A stretch of 64,000 nt of DNA from Symsagittifera roscoffensis (GCF_963678635.1 NC_087065.1:72241345-72305344), one strand, 5' to 3'. Numbered from the stretch's first letter, positions 1 through 9,833 are shown. The notes: a model not told the origin generated them from the letters alone. Program-made: numbers and translations.

Positions 1-489
1 TTTGAAATTGTTAATAACTTACGGGATTGTATGATTGTCTTTGATGATACCTGTGAAGAAATTTTTAATGAAAAAGATTTTGTTAAATTAGCTACAGCAG
101 GTCGACATAAAAATGTTCATGTTATTTATGTCAAGCACAATTTATTTCAGCAAAGTAAGCAATCACGTACAATAGATTTGAATACAACTCACTTAATTTT
201 GTTCAAATCACCTCGAGACATTCAACAAATTGATTATTTAGGCAGACAGTTGAATAATGCAAAATTCCTCCGTCATGCGTATCAGTTGGCAACGAAAGAA
301 GATTTTGGTCATCTGTTGATAGACTTGGATCCCAAAACTTCAGAATGTCTTCGTTATTCGTCAAACATAGTTCCACCATCACCAACCATTTTCTATTTAC
401 CATCCTCGAAAGCAGTTATCACATCTCTTGAAAATGAAAGAGAAAGAATTATGTATATTGAAGCAAATGCTCAATATTCGCCATTGTAG
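1..489 (+). CDS. Polinton DNA-packaging ATPase (FtsK/HerA type), 3' part
   Basis: The reading frame is open from the first base of the window, so this is the C-terminal 162 codons of a longer protein; the Walker A half lies upstream. The Walker B strand is visible at the start (MIVFDD, window codons 11-16). It is followed by the sensor strand typical of packaging ATPases (around GRHKNVHVIYVKHN), and then a segment that begins with a conserved Thr-Ile-Asp-Leu-Asn and leads to a hydrophobic strand ending in Phe-Lys-Ser-Pro-Arg-Asp. In adenovirus-like and Polinton systems this motor pumps DNA into the preformed capsid. No break is seen in the part present. It overlaps the start of the next small ORF, as is common in compact viral gene blocks. 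Confidence 0.85.
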   Translation, partial: FEIVNNLRDCMIVFDDTCEEIFNEKDFVKLATAGRHKNVHVIYVKHNLFQQSKQSRTIDLNTTHLILFKSPRDIQQIDYLGRQLNNAKFLRHAYQLATKEDFGHLLIDLDPKTSECLRYSSNIVPPSPTIFYLPSSKAVITSLENERERIMYIEANAQYSPL

Positions 490-724
490 ATCAATTTTGA
501 CAGAAGCTGATTCAAATTTTATTAGATTTCTTTGCGATTGTTTTGTAAATGTTTTTCTGGGACATGTTCCAGCTAACAAGAGTTTCATCGAGAGTAAGAA
601 AATACCATTTGGAAAAATTGTTGACCCTAAGTTTAGTATCCGAGAAAAACGAAAAGTTTTGGCAAACAATATTCCACTGGTTAAATCAATCGGAGAATCG
701 TGTTACATTTACTTGAAAAACTAG
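434..724 (+). CDS. Small conserved Polinton protein
   Basis: A 96-aa ORF in a different frame that overlaps the 3' end of the ATPase gene. ATG 434 is the first ATG; ATG 467 is an equally plausible start. The protein has a pattern I associate with a small protein repeatedly found beside the capsid genes of Polintons and adintoviruses: an Arg/Lys-rich start, an amphipathic Leu/Ile/Phe-rich helix containing Asn-Val-Phe-Leu-Gly-His-Val-Pro, a Lys-rich stretch (KKIPFGK) and a 'KRKVL' block. Its function is unknown to me. The context suggests a virion or assembly factor. The resemblance is from memory of the pattern, not from a search. Confidence 0.6.
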   Translation: MKEKELCILKQMLNIRHCRSILTEADSNFIRFLCDCFVNVFLGHVPANKSFIESKKIPFGKIVDPKFSIREKRKVLANNIPLVKSIGESCYIYLKN

Positions 725-734
725 AATCTCAGGC

Positions 735-1685
735 ATGTATGCTGAAGAATTCATCCTCATTCCTCGAAAAACATATGCTCCAGATGAAAAAACTGCACCA
801 CAATCTCAAATCCTTCATAATCCATTAATTAACGACAAATCATCTCAACTCAATTACATACAACGATTTCGAGAACGAAATATCAGCCGTGACTCTCCAC
901 CACCATTAAACCCAACATCTCCTATTCCTTTAACCCCTAATAATGTAGTACCAAATCTGCACCGAAAAAGAAATTTATCTGCACTTACTAATTTCAGTGA
1001 TGACGGTGATGATGAAGCAGAAAAAAATTTTGAATCAAACAATTCACTGCAGCAGACAAGTTCAAAGAGAACAGAAAAAAACGATGAAAAAAGTAATGGA
1101 AAAACCGCTGAAGTGTTTCGAAAGGTTATGGAATCCATTCAAGGGCTATTGGAAGCTAATAAATTGGAAAGGGCAAACATCGTGCTAAAGCAGTTGTTCA
1201 AAGTTGAATCCTTGACTTTAGACGTTGACGGATATGTTTTAATTCAAGGAAAACCAACACTCGTTAAAATTGAATCTTTTTTGTACGATACACAGCAAAA
1301 CACAAAAAAACTTGAGGGTGTTTTTTATCCACAAATTTTGAAAGAACTGAATCTTGATCCTAGCTTAGTGTCCAACACTTATGCCAAACAGATTCTCCGC
1401 TCGCTTAAGAGCGAAGCAGCTAAGCCCTTCTCAACTTCTTCCTCCTTCGTCTCCGACGACAACCCGACAACTGAGTACTCGAAGAGATCAAAACCCTCCT
1501 CTTCGAAGACTCGATCGACAACTCTCAAACCCAGAACCAAGCAATCAGACAAAAGAAAAACCCAGAAAAAAGAATTTTTCCCCAACACCAACGACGACGA
1601 TGACGACGATGATAAAAACTATGAAAGCAGTAAAGAATCGTTTGCGACGACGTCAACAAAAGAATGGAAATCCTACTATCAGTGA
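735..1685 (+). CDS. Polinton hydrophilic protein with conserved core
   Basis: A 316-aa ORF starting 10 bases after the previous stop. The N-terminal ~130 residues are low-complexity and charged, with an acidic patch (DDGDDEAEKN). Residues ~165-215 form the recognisable core: a Leu-Asp-x-Asp-Gly-Tyr start, 'GKPTLVKIESFLYD', then 'FYPQILKELNLDPSLVSN'. This resembles a conserved domain in Polinton/adintovirus ORFs of unknown role. The C-terminal ~100 residues are Ser/Thr/Lys-rich and end in a run of seven Asp. The tail overlaps the integrase start in another frame by about 65 bases. I cannot assign a function; a virion or DNA-associated role is only inferred from the neighbours. Confidence 0.6.
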   Translation: MYAEEFILIPRKTYAPDEKTAPQSQILHNPLINDKSSQLNYIQRFRERNISRDSPPPLNPTSPIPLTPNNVVPNLHRKRNLSALTNFSDDGDDEAEKNFESNNSLQQTSSKRTEKNDEKSNGKTAEVFRKVMESIQGLLEANKLERANIVLKQLFKVESLTLDVDGYVLIQGKPTLVKIESFLYDTQQNTKKLEGVFYPQILKELNLDPSLVSNTYAKQILRSLKSEAAKPFSTSSSFVSDDNPTTEYSKRSKPSSSKTRSTTLKPRTKQSDKRKTQKKEFFPNTNDDDDDDDKNYESSKESFATTSTKEWKSYYQ

Positions 1686-2616
1686 AGAAAAGAAACTCAA
1701 ATTACTCTACACGAAAGGTCCAGCTGCATTTGGTAGCGTTAAAAATTTAACAAATGCTAGTCAACTCTCACCAAAAAAAGTTGAAAAATTTCTGAGATCT
1801 CAATCATCACATACAAAGTATGGATTGTTTCGTAAAACATATCCTCGGCTAAAAGTGATTGTTAACGATATCAACGAAATTTGGTCTCTTGACTTGGCTT
1901 ATGTTGATAAATTGGCTAAATATAACCGAGGGGTACGATATTTGTTAGTTGCTGTCGATTGCCTCTCTCGCTACTTACGAGTGGAACCCCTGAAGACCAA
2001 ATATGCTAAGGAAACAACCGAAGCTTTCAAAAAAATGATCAAAACAAAACAACCAAAAAAAGTTTGGGTTGACAAAGGCACCGAGTTTAAAGGAGAGTTC
2101 GAAAAGTTATGTACTAAACGAGAAATCATCAAATACAATACTCACAGTGAAAAAAAATCAGCGTTTGCCGAAAGAAACATTCGATCGCTGAAAAGTATTA
2201 TGTACAAATACTTGGAGTTTGAATGGACTTACAGTTATATTGAAAAATTACAAAGTTTTGTTCAAACGATTAACTCACGCGTTAATAGAGTAACAAAATT
2301 GGCTCCAAACAAGGTCACAAGAAAACATGTACCTGCTTTAGTTTCATTAATTGCAAACAGTTCATCGAAGTTGGTACAGAAACCAAAATTTTATGTTGGT
2401 GACTATGTTCGAATAGCGAAGACTGACTTGCCTTTTAGAAAAGGTTACAAGCAGATTTTTACAGACGAAGTTTTTGAAATAGTTGCCATTCCTACTGTAA
2501 ACCCTCCAACATACAGTCTCATTGATGCGGAAAAGGAAGAAATCAGCGGAAAATTTTATGAAAAAGAACTTAGTTTAATTGGAAACAAAGCTGATTATAA
2601 CGAAAATGGGCAGTGA
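1621..2616 (+). CDS. Polinton integrase (retroviral-type DDE)
   Basis: A 331-aa integrase. The first Asp of the catalytic triad is in SLDLAYVD, the second in VWVDKGTEFKG and the Glu in FAERNIRSLK, giving a D,D(~35)E spacing. After the core, a basic region is followed by an SH3/chromo-like C-terminal part (FYVGDYVRIAK ... EVFEIVAI ... YSLID). ATG 1621 is chosen because the conserved protein begins just after it; the frame stays open up to 1381, but there it only shadows the low-complexity tail of the preceding gene. The 3' end overlaps the penton gene start (ATG 2606, stop 2614-2616). Integrases of this type join Polinton DNA to the host chromosome. No inactivating change is seen in this gene. 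Confidence 0.88.
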   Translation: MKAVKNRLRRRQQKNGNPTISEEKKLKLLYTKGPAAFGSVKNLTNASQLSPKKVEKFLRSQSSHTKYGLFRKTYPRLKVIVNDINEIWSLDLAYVDKLAKYNRGVRYLLVAVDCLSRYLRVEPLKTKYAKETTEAFKKMIKTKQPKKVWVDKGTEFKGEFEKLCTKREIIKYNTHSEKKSAFAERNIRSLKSIMYKYLEFEWTYSYIEKLQSFVQTINSRVNRVTKLAPNKVTRKHVPALVSLIANSSSKLVQKPKFYVGDYVRIAKTDLPFRKGYKQIFTDEVFEIVAIPTVNPPTYSLIDAEKEEISGKFYEKELSLIGNKADYNENGQ

Positions 2617-5600
2617 TGAGTTTACTGTACATTTGATTTCAACAGCATCAATGGATTATTTCCCAGGCAACACTTTGGCCAGTTTTAGAAATTTTTGTAA
2701 AGAAGAAATAGCTTTAGACGGAGATTGGAGAGTTGCTCTCTCAGAAATAATTTTCCCCACAAAATTAAACAATGTTACTGATGAGGAATTTACGTACTTC
2801 AGAGCATCCGAAGTAGTAGCCAGTAAATCCAACGCTGGCAATCGGAATACAATTTCCAGACCCTACTATGGCGAAAAAGTTTTTATCAAATCAGGAGAGT
2901 ACACTTTTATAGAACAATTGATTAATGAGATAAAAACAAAACTCAAAGACAAAATTCATTTTGATGCGAGTCCTCAAGAAATCACGAATAGCATGAGCAT
3001 TTGGATGAACGCAAATGAAGGAATCTCATTCCCAAGTCCCCAAATACCCAGTCTGTTAGGCTACAATGCAAAGCTTGGTGGCCGCGTTCCAGCATTACAA
3101 AATTTTTTGAGGTGGGGTAGGGGCCCCCACCGGTACAAGTAATATCCCTCAAATGGACTATAGAGAAATTTTGCAAAAAAGTCGATTCTCGAAATTGTCA
3201 GGTTAGATTGGTCTAATTTTTTGCATGCGGCCCTAAAATGTCAAACGAATAGGGGTTTCCTTTTGTGACTTTTTGACCCAACAATTTTTAACAGGTGTTT
3301 GGGCTAATTTGGGCTTTTTGCCCAATTTGAGAAAAGTTTTTATTTTGCTTAATTCTCGAAAATAAATAAAAATTTTGATATACTTATGAAAATACGTCTA
3401 AATTGATCTCAGTAGTACTATCGAACGAACTAATCATCATGGCAGTGGAGGTTTTTCAATCTGAGAAAATTAATTTTTTTGACTTTTTTTTACCCATTTT
3501 TGAATACTTTTTCAAAATAAAAGCCTTTAACGAAAAAACTTGAAAATAATTTGCTTAATTAAATTATTTGAGCTTAAAGAACATTGTTCTGGCTTTCTTA
3601 GTTAAAATGAAAAGTTTCAGCTAAAATTTGGCACTTTTTCAAAACAATCGTTTTTTTCAAAAAATTTTTTAATTTTTGATTTTCTTACAATTTTTTGTTC
3701 AGAAATAAAGTTAAAAAACGATTTTTGAGTCAGAGTCAATTTTTTGTTTCCAACCTAATGTACTTTATGTGGGAGTACTGTTTGTACTAATTTTAGGCCC
3801 TCATTTTTGTTTTTAGCCAAGATATTGCTTTCGGAATTCTGTCAAAAAAATCGAAAAAACATGTTTTTTTGAACTTTCTCAAATTTTTATAATAAGTGAT
3901 CCTTTTGTTGTTAGCCGCCAGATAAGACCTCCCAAAACCTCGAAGACTCCAATAAACAGACTGAGGAGATTTTTTGAAATTTTTTTCAAAATTTGAATTT
4001 TTTGATTTTTTTTGAACTTTTCAGCTGAAAAATTATTCTAAGTATCGCCATTTGAAGAAGAAAAAAGGTTAAAGTTCAAAATTTTCTTTCTTTTCTGGAG
4101 TTTTGTTTTCTTCCAGGCGTGTTATCACGCTGAAAATGGCTCATTCAGACTATCTGTATAGCTTGTTTAGGTTCCAGTTTCTCAAGTTGGCTCAAAGGTG
4201 CCTTAAGTGGAGGCGACAAGGAAAAATAGCCAAAGTGAAAACTTCATAAAATCTACAATTTTCAACATTTTTTGGTAATTTAAAATGCTATACCCACTAA
4301 GTTGGGTACGGTGAATTGTAATATGCATTTAATTTTTACTTTTTTTCAATTTTGAAAATTACAATTTTTTGATTTTAAAAAAAAAAACATAATTTTTAAC
4401 TTTTTCTCTTTTTTAAAACATTTTACATCATATTGATGTTTTTTCTGCCAAAGTGTTATAAACGGCTAGAGCAGGAATCTTCATTTCTTAGGAACAGTGG
4501 GTGGTGCGAGGAAAACTTAAAAAAAAACTGATTCATTTCTCCCGATTTACAAAAGAAAAAAAGAAAAAAAACAGTTTTTAAATTCATTTGAAAACTTACA
4601 ATTTTTCTCATCATTATCCCTAACTAGTTTTCACCAACCGCATTTGTAACCGCCTAACATCAGTTGTTCTTGGAAGCATTGATGACTAAATTCATTTTTT
4701 TTTTAAATTAATACAGCTTCTCATGAGGAATTGAAAACAATCATTAGTGAAAAAAAATTTTGTGAAAAATTAAGAACAACTATGCGTTAACCTGGATCGA
4801 GGTAGGATGCTCACTCGGTCCCTCTGGGACCTGTAGAGGGAGCAGACGTAACCATAAGTTCTACGCTTAAAATCTGAAATCAGGCTGATCTGAATTATGA
4901 TTTGAGCGGAGATCAAATAAGTTTTTGATGTTGCGTTCTTATTTTTGAACAATTTTTTTTCTTTCCATTTTCTACATTTTCTATTTTACTTTTGCCAACA
5001 TCAGTCTCATTGCAAGCCCGGTATTGGCAAAAATTTGATTGTTTTACACTTTGAAATCTTTGCGTTTTCTGGTGGTAGTTTAAAATAAAGTTTAGCAGAA
5101 CTTTAAAAATAATTTTTTTTTCACCTGGCAAAATTAATTGAGCATTGGCATTTGCGCCCGAAGGGCGCATTGCAAATGGGAATGCGTAGAAGTCCACATA
5201 TTTGCTTGAGCACATTATGTCGATGCATGACCACGCTCTCTTTTGGTTTGACTAAATACGAAAAACAAACATCCACCACTAGTACCTGATTGTGCTAGAT
5301 GAGAACGGTGAATATCACATTGGTTACAAAATGATACCCTCCTTCGATGCATCTTATGAGGGAAACGAACTGTACGAATCTCATTTCCCATATGACTTAT
5401 CAAGTGGGACAAGTCTAATTTTTGTCTATATTGACATTAGTCAATACCAAACTGTTGGTGATGCAAAGGCCCCATTGTTACGCGTCATTGATTCAAATAG
5501 ACGCATCAAAAACGGTAGTGCCTGCAGCATTGAACCTAATCATCGAAAAAACTTCACTAATTTAGACTACAAAAAATTATTCACTTCATCTGTACAATCA

Positions 5601-5696
5601 ATATCGGTACAGTTGCGCACAGAAACTGGAAGACTAGTGCCCTTTGCAGGAACTGGTAAAGTTGTGTTGACTCTAAAATTCAAGCGTTTTGATTGA
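2606..5696 (+). pseudogene. Penton-like minor capsid protein gene, split by insertion
   Basis: The 5' part runs from ATG 2606 to about 3090 (about 160 codons: TVHLISTASMDYFPGN, then WRVALSEIIFPTK, then a segment ending PSLLGY). The 3' part runs from about 5283 to 5696 and carries the C-terminal jelly-roll signature (YHIGYKMIP, FPYDLSSGTSLIFVYIDI, TVGDAKAPLLRV, then VLTLKFKRFD). This is the single-jelly-roll penton homologue of Polintons, which would fill the capsid vertices. Between the parts lie ~2.2 kb of AT-rich non-coding DNA with stops in all frames, so the gene is dead. It overlaps the integrase stop on the left, and the core protein starts 6 bases after its stop. A few residues may be lost at the junctions. 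Confidence 0.78.
3100..5280. other. Non-coding AT-rich insertion inside the penton gene
   Basis: This segment interrupts the penton frame. It is dominated by poly-A/poly-T runs and has no ORF with recognisable content. The left edge has a GC-rich palindrome-like stretch (GTAGGGGCCCCCACC near 3117-3132). The right part contains a strong hairpin (GCGCCCGAAGGGCGC near 5155) and another (GTCCCTCTGGGAC near 4820). No transposase is visible. I could not confirm terminal repeats or a target-site duplication by eye, so it may be a non-autonomous transposon or a replaced segment. Confidence 0.6.
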
Positions 5697-5702
5697 AAAC
5701 CA

Positions 5703-6125
5703 ATGGAACAATATTATGCAAAGCAAGCTTCACTTCCTCATTTCTCTGGACACTACCGACAACGCGGCAGTGGATTTGGCGCTTTGGCTGCTGGTATTGG
5801 TCGTGTTGCTATACCGTTTGCACGACGGGTTATTCTACCGGCAGCGAAAAAACTGGGCAGAGAACTTTTGATGAGTGCAGCGCCAGAACTAATTGATGTC
5901 GCTATGAAAAAGAAGTCTCCTAAACAAGCATTGAAAAACACTGTCACAAAAACTGCAAGAAAACAACTCGGTGGTGGTAGACGACGTCGTCGAAAGACAC
6001 CAATGAATGGATTACGAAGAAGAAGGTCAGTAGGGGCTCGAAAAAGAAAAACAACCATTCGAAGAAAAACCAGACCAGTGAGAAGTCGAGCAGATTTTTT
6101 CTCAAACATAAAAAATGATCGCTAA
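5703..6125 (+). CDS. Basic pVI/core-like virion protein
   Basis: A 140-aa ORF starting 6 bases after the penton stop and overlapping the MCP start by 11 bases. The N-terminus (MEQYYAKQ ... FSGHYRQRGSGFGAL) leads into a hydrophobic, amphipathic helix region (residues ~30-62), followed by two very Arg/Lys-rich blocks (around GGGRRRRRKT and RKRKTTIRRKTRP). This layout is typical of the pVI/pX-like minor virion proteins of Polintons and adintoviruses. In adenovirus, pVI has a membrane-active amphipathic helix and core proteins condense DNA. Which of those roles applies here is inference. The ORF is intact. Confidence 0.7.
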   Translation: MEQYYAKQASLPHFSGHYRQRGSGFGALAAGIGRVAIPFARRVILPAAKKLGRELLMSAAPELIDVAMKKKSPKQALKNTVTKTARKQLGGGRRRRRKTPMNGLRRRRSVGARKRKTTIRRKTRPVRSRADFFSNIKNDR

Positions 6126-7422
6126 TTTGTTACCCAATGAAGCTACCCATAGCTCTCTAGATTTGTTTGAAAAACAACCTCTTTTGATTACTTTTGAAAA
6201 CGCTTTTGATCAAAAAATTGGACCTGTTTATTCACCTAATGGACCAATGCTTGAATTTGAAATCACCGGTGACCGTAATAATTTTGTTGACCTGCAAAAA
6301 ATTTATTTGGAAATACGATGCAAAGTAACGCAATCAAGTGGAGCTGATCTGCGATACGACAACACTGATCCTACTGTGTCTGATTCACCGTTCCTCGTAA
6401 ACAACTCCCTGTATTCCCTTTTCTCTGACTGTACCCTCTCTGCTAATGGACTCAAAATCTCAAATGCCAATAGTAATTTTGCGCATAAAAGCTTTATTGG
6501 AACAGAAGTTTCTAACAGCAAAGGAGCCAAGGACTCATGGCTTAAGTGTCAGGGATATCGTTTTGAAAACAATCCCGCTGCAATAGATGCAGCTGATTTC
6601 ACATCTCAACGAGAACTGGTCCGTGAATAGAGGGAAATTTGGTTCTATGGACCCGCTGGAGTTGATTTTTTCACATGTGACAAGCATTTGTTGAGCGGTG
6701 TTACCCTCAGACTTTCCTACAGACGTTCTCATGAAGATTTTCTCATTATATCGGAAGATGCTGCCAAGCATTACAAGCTGCAAATACTCGAAGCGAACCT
6801 ATATGTTAGAAAAATGACTGTGACCGACCATGTGCTCTCTGCCATTGAATCAACTTTGCTCAAAACTCCTGCGAACTACCCATATCAAGAAGAAATTACA
6901 AAAACATTTCTTGCAACAGCTGGTCAGCGCAGCTGGCAACAGGAAGATATTTTTGCTCGTGAACCGGTGAGACAAATTATCATAGCATTGAACACAAATA
7001 ATGCATTTCTAGGAACAAACCGAACGAATCCTTTTCATTATCAAAAATTTGGACTGGAGCAAGTTACTTTGAGACGAAATGGTTTACCAATAGCAAGTAC
7101 ACCAATCAGTACACAAGATCATAAGCGTCTCTTCTTCAACACACTATCAGCGCTGGGTTTGTTGCACTGCGGGCTGGGAATCACTCTGGATAACTACCAA
7201 CAGCACTTTATTATGTGTTTTGATCTCACTAGCACACAGCAGGCAGCTCATGACTTCTTGCATCCAGAACTTACTAACTGCTCAGTTTCACTCGATCTTC
7301 AATTCTCAAACGCTTTGACAGCAAACCTGGAAATTTTTGTTTGGGGTATACGCTCATCCAATGTATTTATTACCTCCGACCGCAAAGTTACAAAGAACGT
7401 CCTTCCCATTGCGACAGTCTGA
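6115..7422 (+). pseudogene. Polinton major capsid protein (double jelly roll), one in-frame stop
   Basis: A single frame from ATG 6115 to TGA 7420-7422 (435 codon positions) is broken only by TAG at 6628-6630. The N-terminal part carries the features of Polinton and hexon-like capsid proteins (FENAFDQKIGPVYSPNGPMLEFEI, here quoted only in part: PVYSPNGPMLEFEI; DLQKIYLEIRCKV). The C-terminal part has VTLRLSYRRSHEDFLII, a Gln-rich loop and AANLEIF-type final strands (LTANLEIFVWG). This would be the main capsid shell protein. Start and stop overlap neighbouring genes. Apart from the stop no frameshift is visible, so inactivation looks recent, or the stop is a sequencing or readthrough site. Confidence 0.8.
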
Positions 7423-7424
7423 AA

Positions 7425-7871
7425 ATGGATGAAATCCAGTTGCAGGACCTCATTCAGAATTGTAATCATCTGAAATATAAGTTTTTTGGAGTATTTGCAG
7501 CCGACAATTTTCCACCTCACATCCCAAACAACATCTTTATGATTGTGAACACTTCAAAATCAGATTCTCCGGGGACACATTGGATTGTGATATGCAACAG
7601 AAGAAATGTTTTATACTTCGCTGATCCTCTCGGTCTTCCTCTCTGGCAGTACACCAATCTGTATAAACGATTGAACGAGAATTTTCATCAAGTGACTGAA
7701 TTGATGACAAACTTTCCCATGCAAGACTCAAACTCTACCATGTGCGGTTCTTTTTGTATTTATATTGCACATTTGATTTTTGATAAAAACTTTAATGGTG
7801 ATGCTTCTGATTTTGTTTATATAACTGATCATGTTTTGAAACGTTTCCTAACTCACATGCGTACCCATTAA
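7425..7871 (+). CDS. Adenain-like cysteine protease (virion maturation)
   Basis: A 148-aa ORF beginning 2 bases after the MCP stop. The fold motifs of the Ulp1/adenain cysteine protease superfamily are present in order: His52 in GTHWIVI, Asp67 in FADPLG, a Gln near residue 100 (FPMQDSNS) and nucleophile Cys107 in TMCGSFC. In adenovirus and Polintons this enzyme processes capsid and core precursors. Length is short for the family but covers all catalytic motifs. The frame is open upstream of 7425 for 28 codons, but that part overlaps the MCP and lacks family similarity, so ATG 7425 is preferred. The gene appears intact. Confidence 0.87.
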   Translation: MDEIQLQDLIQNCNHLKYKFFGVFAADNFPPHIPNNIFMIVNTSKSDSPGTHWIVICNRRNVLYFADPLGLPLWQYTNLYKRLNENFHQVTELMTNFPMQDSNSTMCGSFCIYIAHLIFDKNFNGDASDFVYITDHVLKRFLTHMRTH

Positions 7872-8814
7872 CTAACCATTTAATATGGTTGATTTATACA
7901 TTTTACAATTCAATTTTGAACAATACATTCTTTTAGTAATTGAAATTTTACCCAATTGTTAACTGAATAGCAGTAATTCGAGAAGTTAAGCTTTTTATCA
8001 AAGTGAGAAAAAAAGTACAAAATCGATCTATGGGGGGATATCACCATACCAGCTACTGTTGCCTCCTTTCAGTACAATTTCCGGACGGGTTTCGAAACGC
8101 CGCCTTTCGGCTGAGAGTCGAGCGCCATGCGTTTTCCTCTACTCGGACCCCAAGAAATTTTGTTCCACTTCAATTTTATAGTAACAAGTTAGGTACACGT
8201 CTTAGAAATGGTTGCAGCAAAATTAATGGGCACTTTTGGCTTTCATCAGTGTTCTCGTTTTTCAAGATCTTTAGCCACTTCAACCTTTTAGCTCTTTCAA
8301 CCTTTCTATCAAATCAAAGTTTTTGTCATAGATTTCAGACGTTTATTTTTCAGTCTCTTGTAGACACGGAAAATGGAAATGTCAAAATTTTCAAGCCAAT
8401 TTCATCATTTTAGAGTTTTCAGTGTTCCATAATTTTTCTTTGTTTTTACCTTCAATTGGCTGAACGAAATTTTTCATTCTTATTTTGGTCAAATTGATTA
8501 TTAATTTTTGCCTAAATAGAGGTGGCGGCCGCCGCACTTGACGAATTTTGCTTTCTTCGAGATTCAGTAATAAAACATGCATTTTTGAAGGAAATCGTTC
8601 ACCGCAGCCAACAGTTAAGCTACGCTGCCAAAATCTTGTGCTTTTCTATATACCATATAGTTTGGTCGCATATAATAGGTATATAACGTCATTTTACATG
8701 TAAACAAACCAATACCCCCAAACTTTAGAAGGGAAAACATGCACCGACCAAAACCTAATTCCATTCCCGTTTCCACAACGTTCAGTGGGAATACTCAATA
8801 ATATACCGAAGTTT
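7872..8814. other. Non-coding, right flank of the Polinton
   Basis: No convincing gene. A short GC-richer patch lies at about 8050-8150 in otherwise AT-rich DNA. The Polinton's right terminal repeat may lie here, but without the left end it cannot be recognised. Confidence 0.5.
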
Positions 8815-8995
8815 TACATGAGGACTATTAGGTATAAAATTATTTATGGTGACAATTAGGATTATTACATAGTGACCATTAGGTATAAAATTATACATGG
8901 TGACAATTAGGATTATTACATGGTGACCATTGCTGATCATTTAATACATGGTGACCATTATGATTTATACCTAATGGTCATCCATGTATGACAAC
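8815..8995. repeat. 51-bp minisatellite ending in an inverted copy
   Basis: Units start at about 8823, 8874 and 8925 (period 51). Each contains GACYATTAGGTATAAAATTA and GGTGACAATTAGGATTATTA. The third unit is degenerate, and near 8950-8980 the core reappears in reverse complement (ATACCTAATGGTCATCCATG). The array is followed by a run of C. Confidence 0.85.
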
Positions 8996-9833
8996 CCCCC
9001 CCCCGATCCTAACGCACTATATGCATACTACTGGTGCTCTTTAGCAACTAATTGAAGTTCTTTGAATCAGAGCGCACTGTTTTATTTTATTCTTCGGTTG
9101 TTTATGTGAAAGCTTTGAGCCTTAAGTCCCACTGCTGCTTTGATGAATTTCATTTTGAAGTCCTGGTCAAATTACTGCCATTTTTTATTGTATATTTTAT
9201 TTTTTGTGGCAATAGTAAGCGTTAATTGTTTACTCCAATATTTTCCTGTTTCACTGCCTGCTTAGATTTTTTTCTTCTTATCGTTGGATTTGGCATCCAG
9301 TCATAACTATCAGTAAAAATGATGTTATAGATGAAAACTGTCTATTTTGACTGAAACCCCTAAGGCCAAATTTTTTTCTCTTTGCTTTCATTGGTTCAAA
9401 AAGTATCACAAACCCTTAGTTTTTTCGTGGTTCAATAATGTTCATATTTTTAATGACTATTGATGAGATTTATTTTTATTTTTATTAGGGGGGTTTCATT
9501 TTTATAACTTCCTCTTTTTAATTCGAATTCACAGAAAGACCTAATTAGGTGTCGATTATGTTAGTGAATTTCATCCTATTAAGCGCTACCCGTGCAGTTC
9601 CTGCATTTCAAATTACCCATTAGTAAAACTTGACTGCAGTTTATAATTTCACCGGAATTATCTTCCTTTACATATTGTTTCTCAGTGCCTGTTTTAACCA
9701 TCTGGGATTAGTAGAACTAATAATCAAATGAGGTCTGATTTGAAATTTTCTCCTCCCAGTTTTATTTTGAAGGTAATTCTCCTTGCTAACCTGTATAACC
9801 TTACCGCTCAACGCTGACTTTGTTTGACCGAAA
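8996..9833. other. Intergenic, upstream of the GPCR gene
   Basis: AT-rich with T runs. I see no ORF, RNA gene or repeat here. It presumably contains the promoter and 5' UTR of the receptor gene, but no element stands out. Confidence 0.4.

Larger units (their letters stand above)
1..7900 (+). mobile_element. Polinton/Maverick (adintovirus-like) element, virion-gene half
   Basis: Eight consecutive same-strand ORFs match the virion module of Polintons in kind and order: HerA/FtsK packaging ATPase, two conserved small or hydrophilic proteins, retroviral-type integrase, penton-like protein, basic pVI/core-like protein, major capsid protein and adenain-like protease. Spacing is viral: stop/start overlaps or gaps of 2-10 bases join integrase to penton, core protein to MCP, and MCP to protease. 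The left end with the protein-primed DNA polymerase and left terminal repeat lies outside the window. The right boundary is not proven; coding ends at 7871. A ~2.2-kb insertion in the penton gene and one stop in the MCP gene show that the copy is inactive. Polintons are self-synthesising DNA transposons of animals and protists with adenovirus-like capsid genes. Confidence 0.88.

Noticed and set aside
3117-3140. GC-rich palindrome as an inserted element's confirmed terminal inverted repeat
   Set aside because: No matching inverted copy could be seen at the right edge near 5280.
8003-8413. 136-aa ORF after the Polinton protease as another virion gene
   Set aside because: No similarity to any Polinton protein and poor composition; it starts within AT-rich flank.
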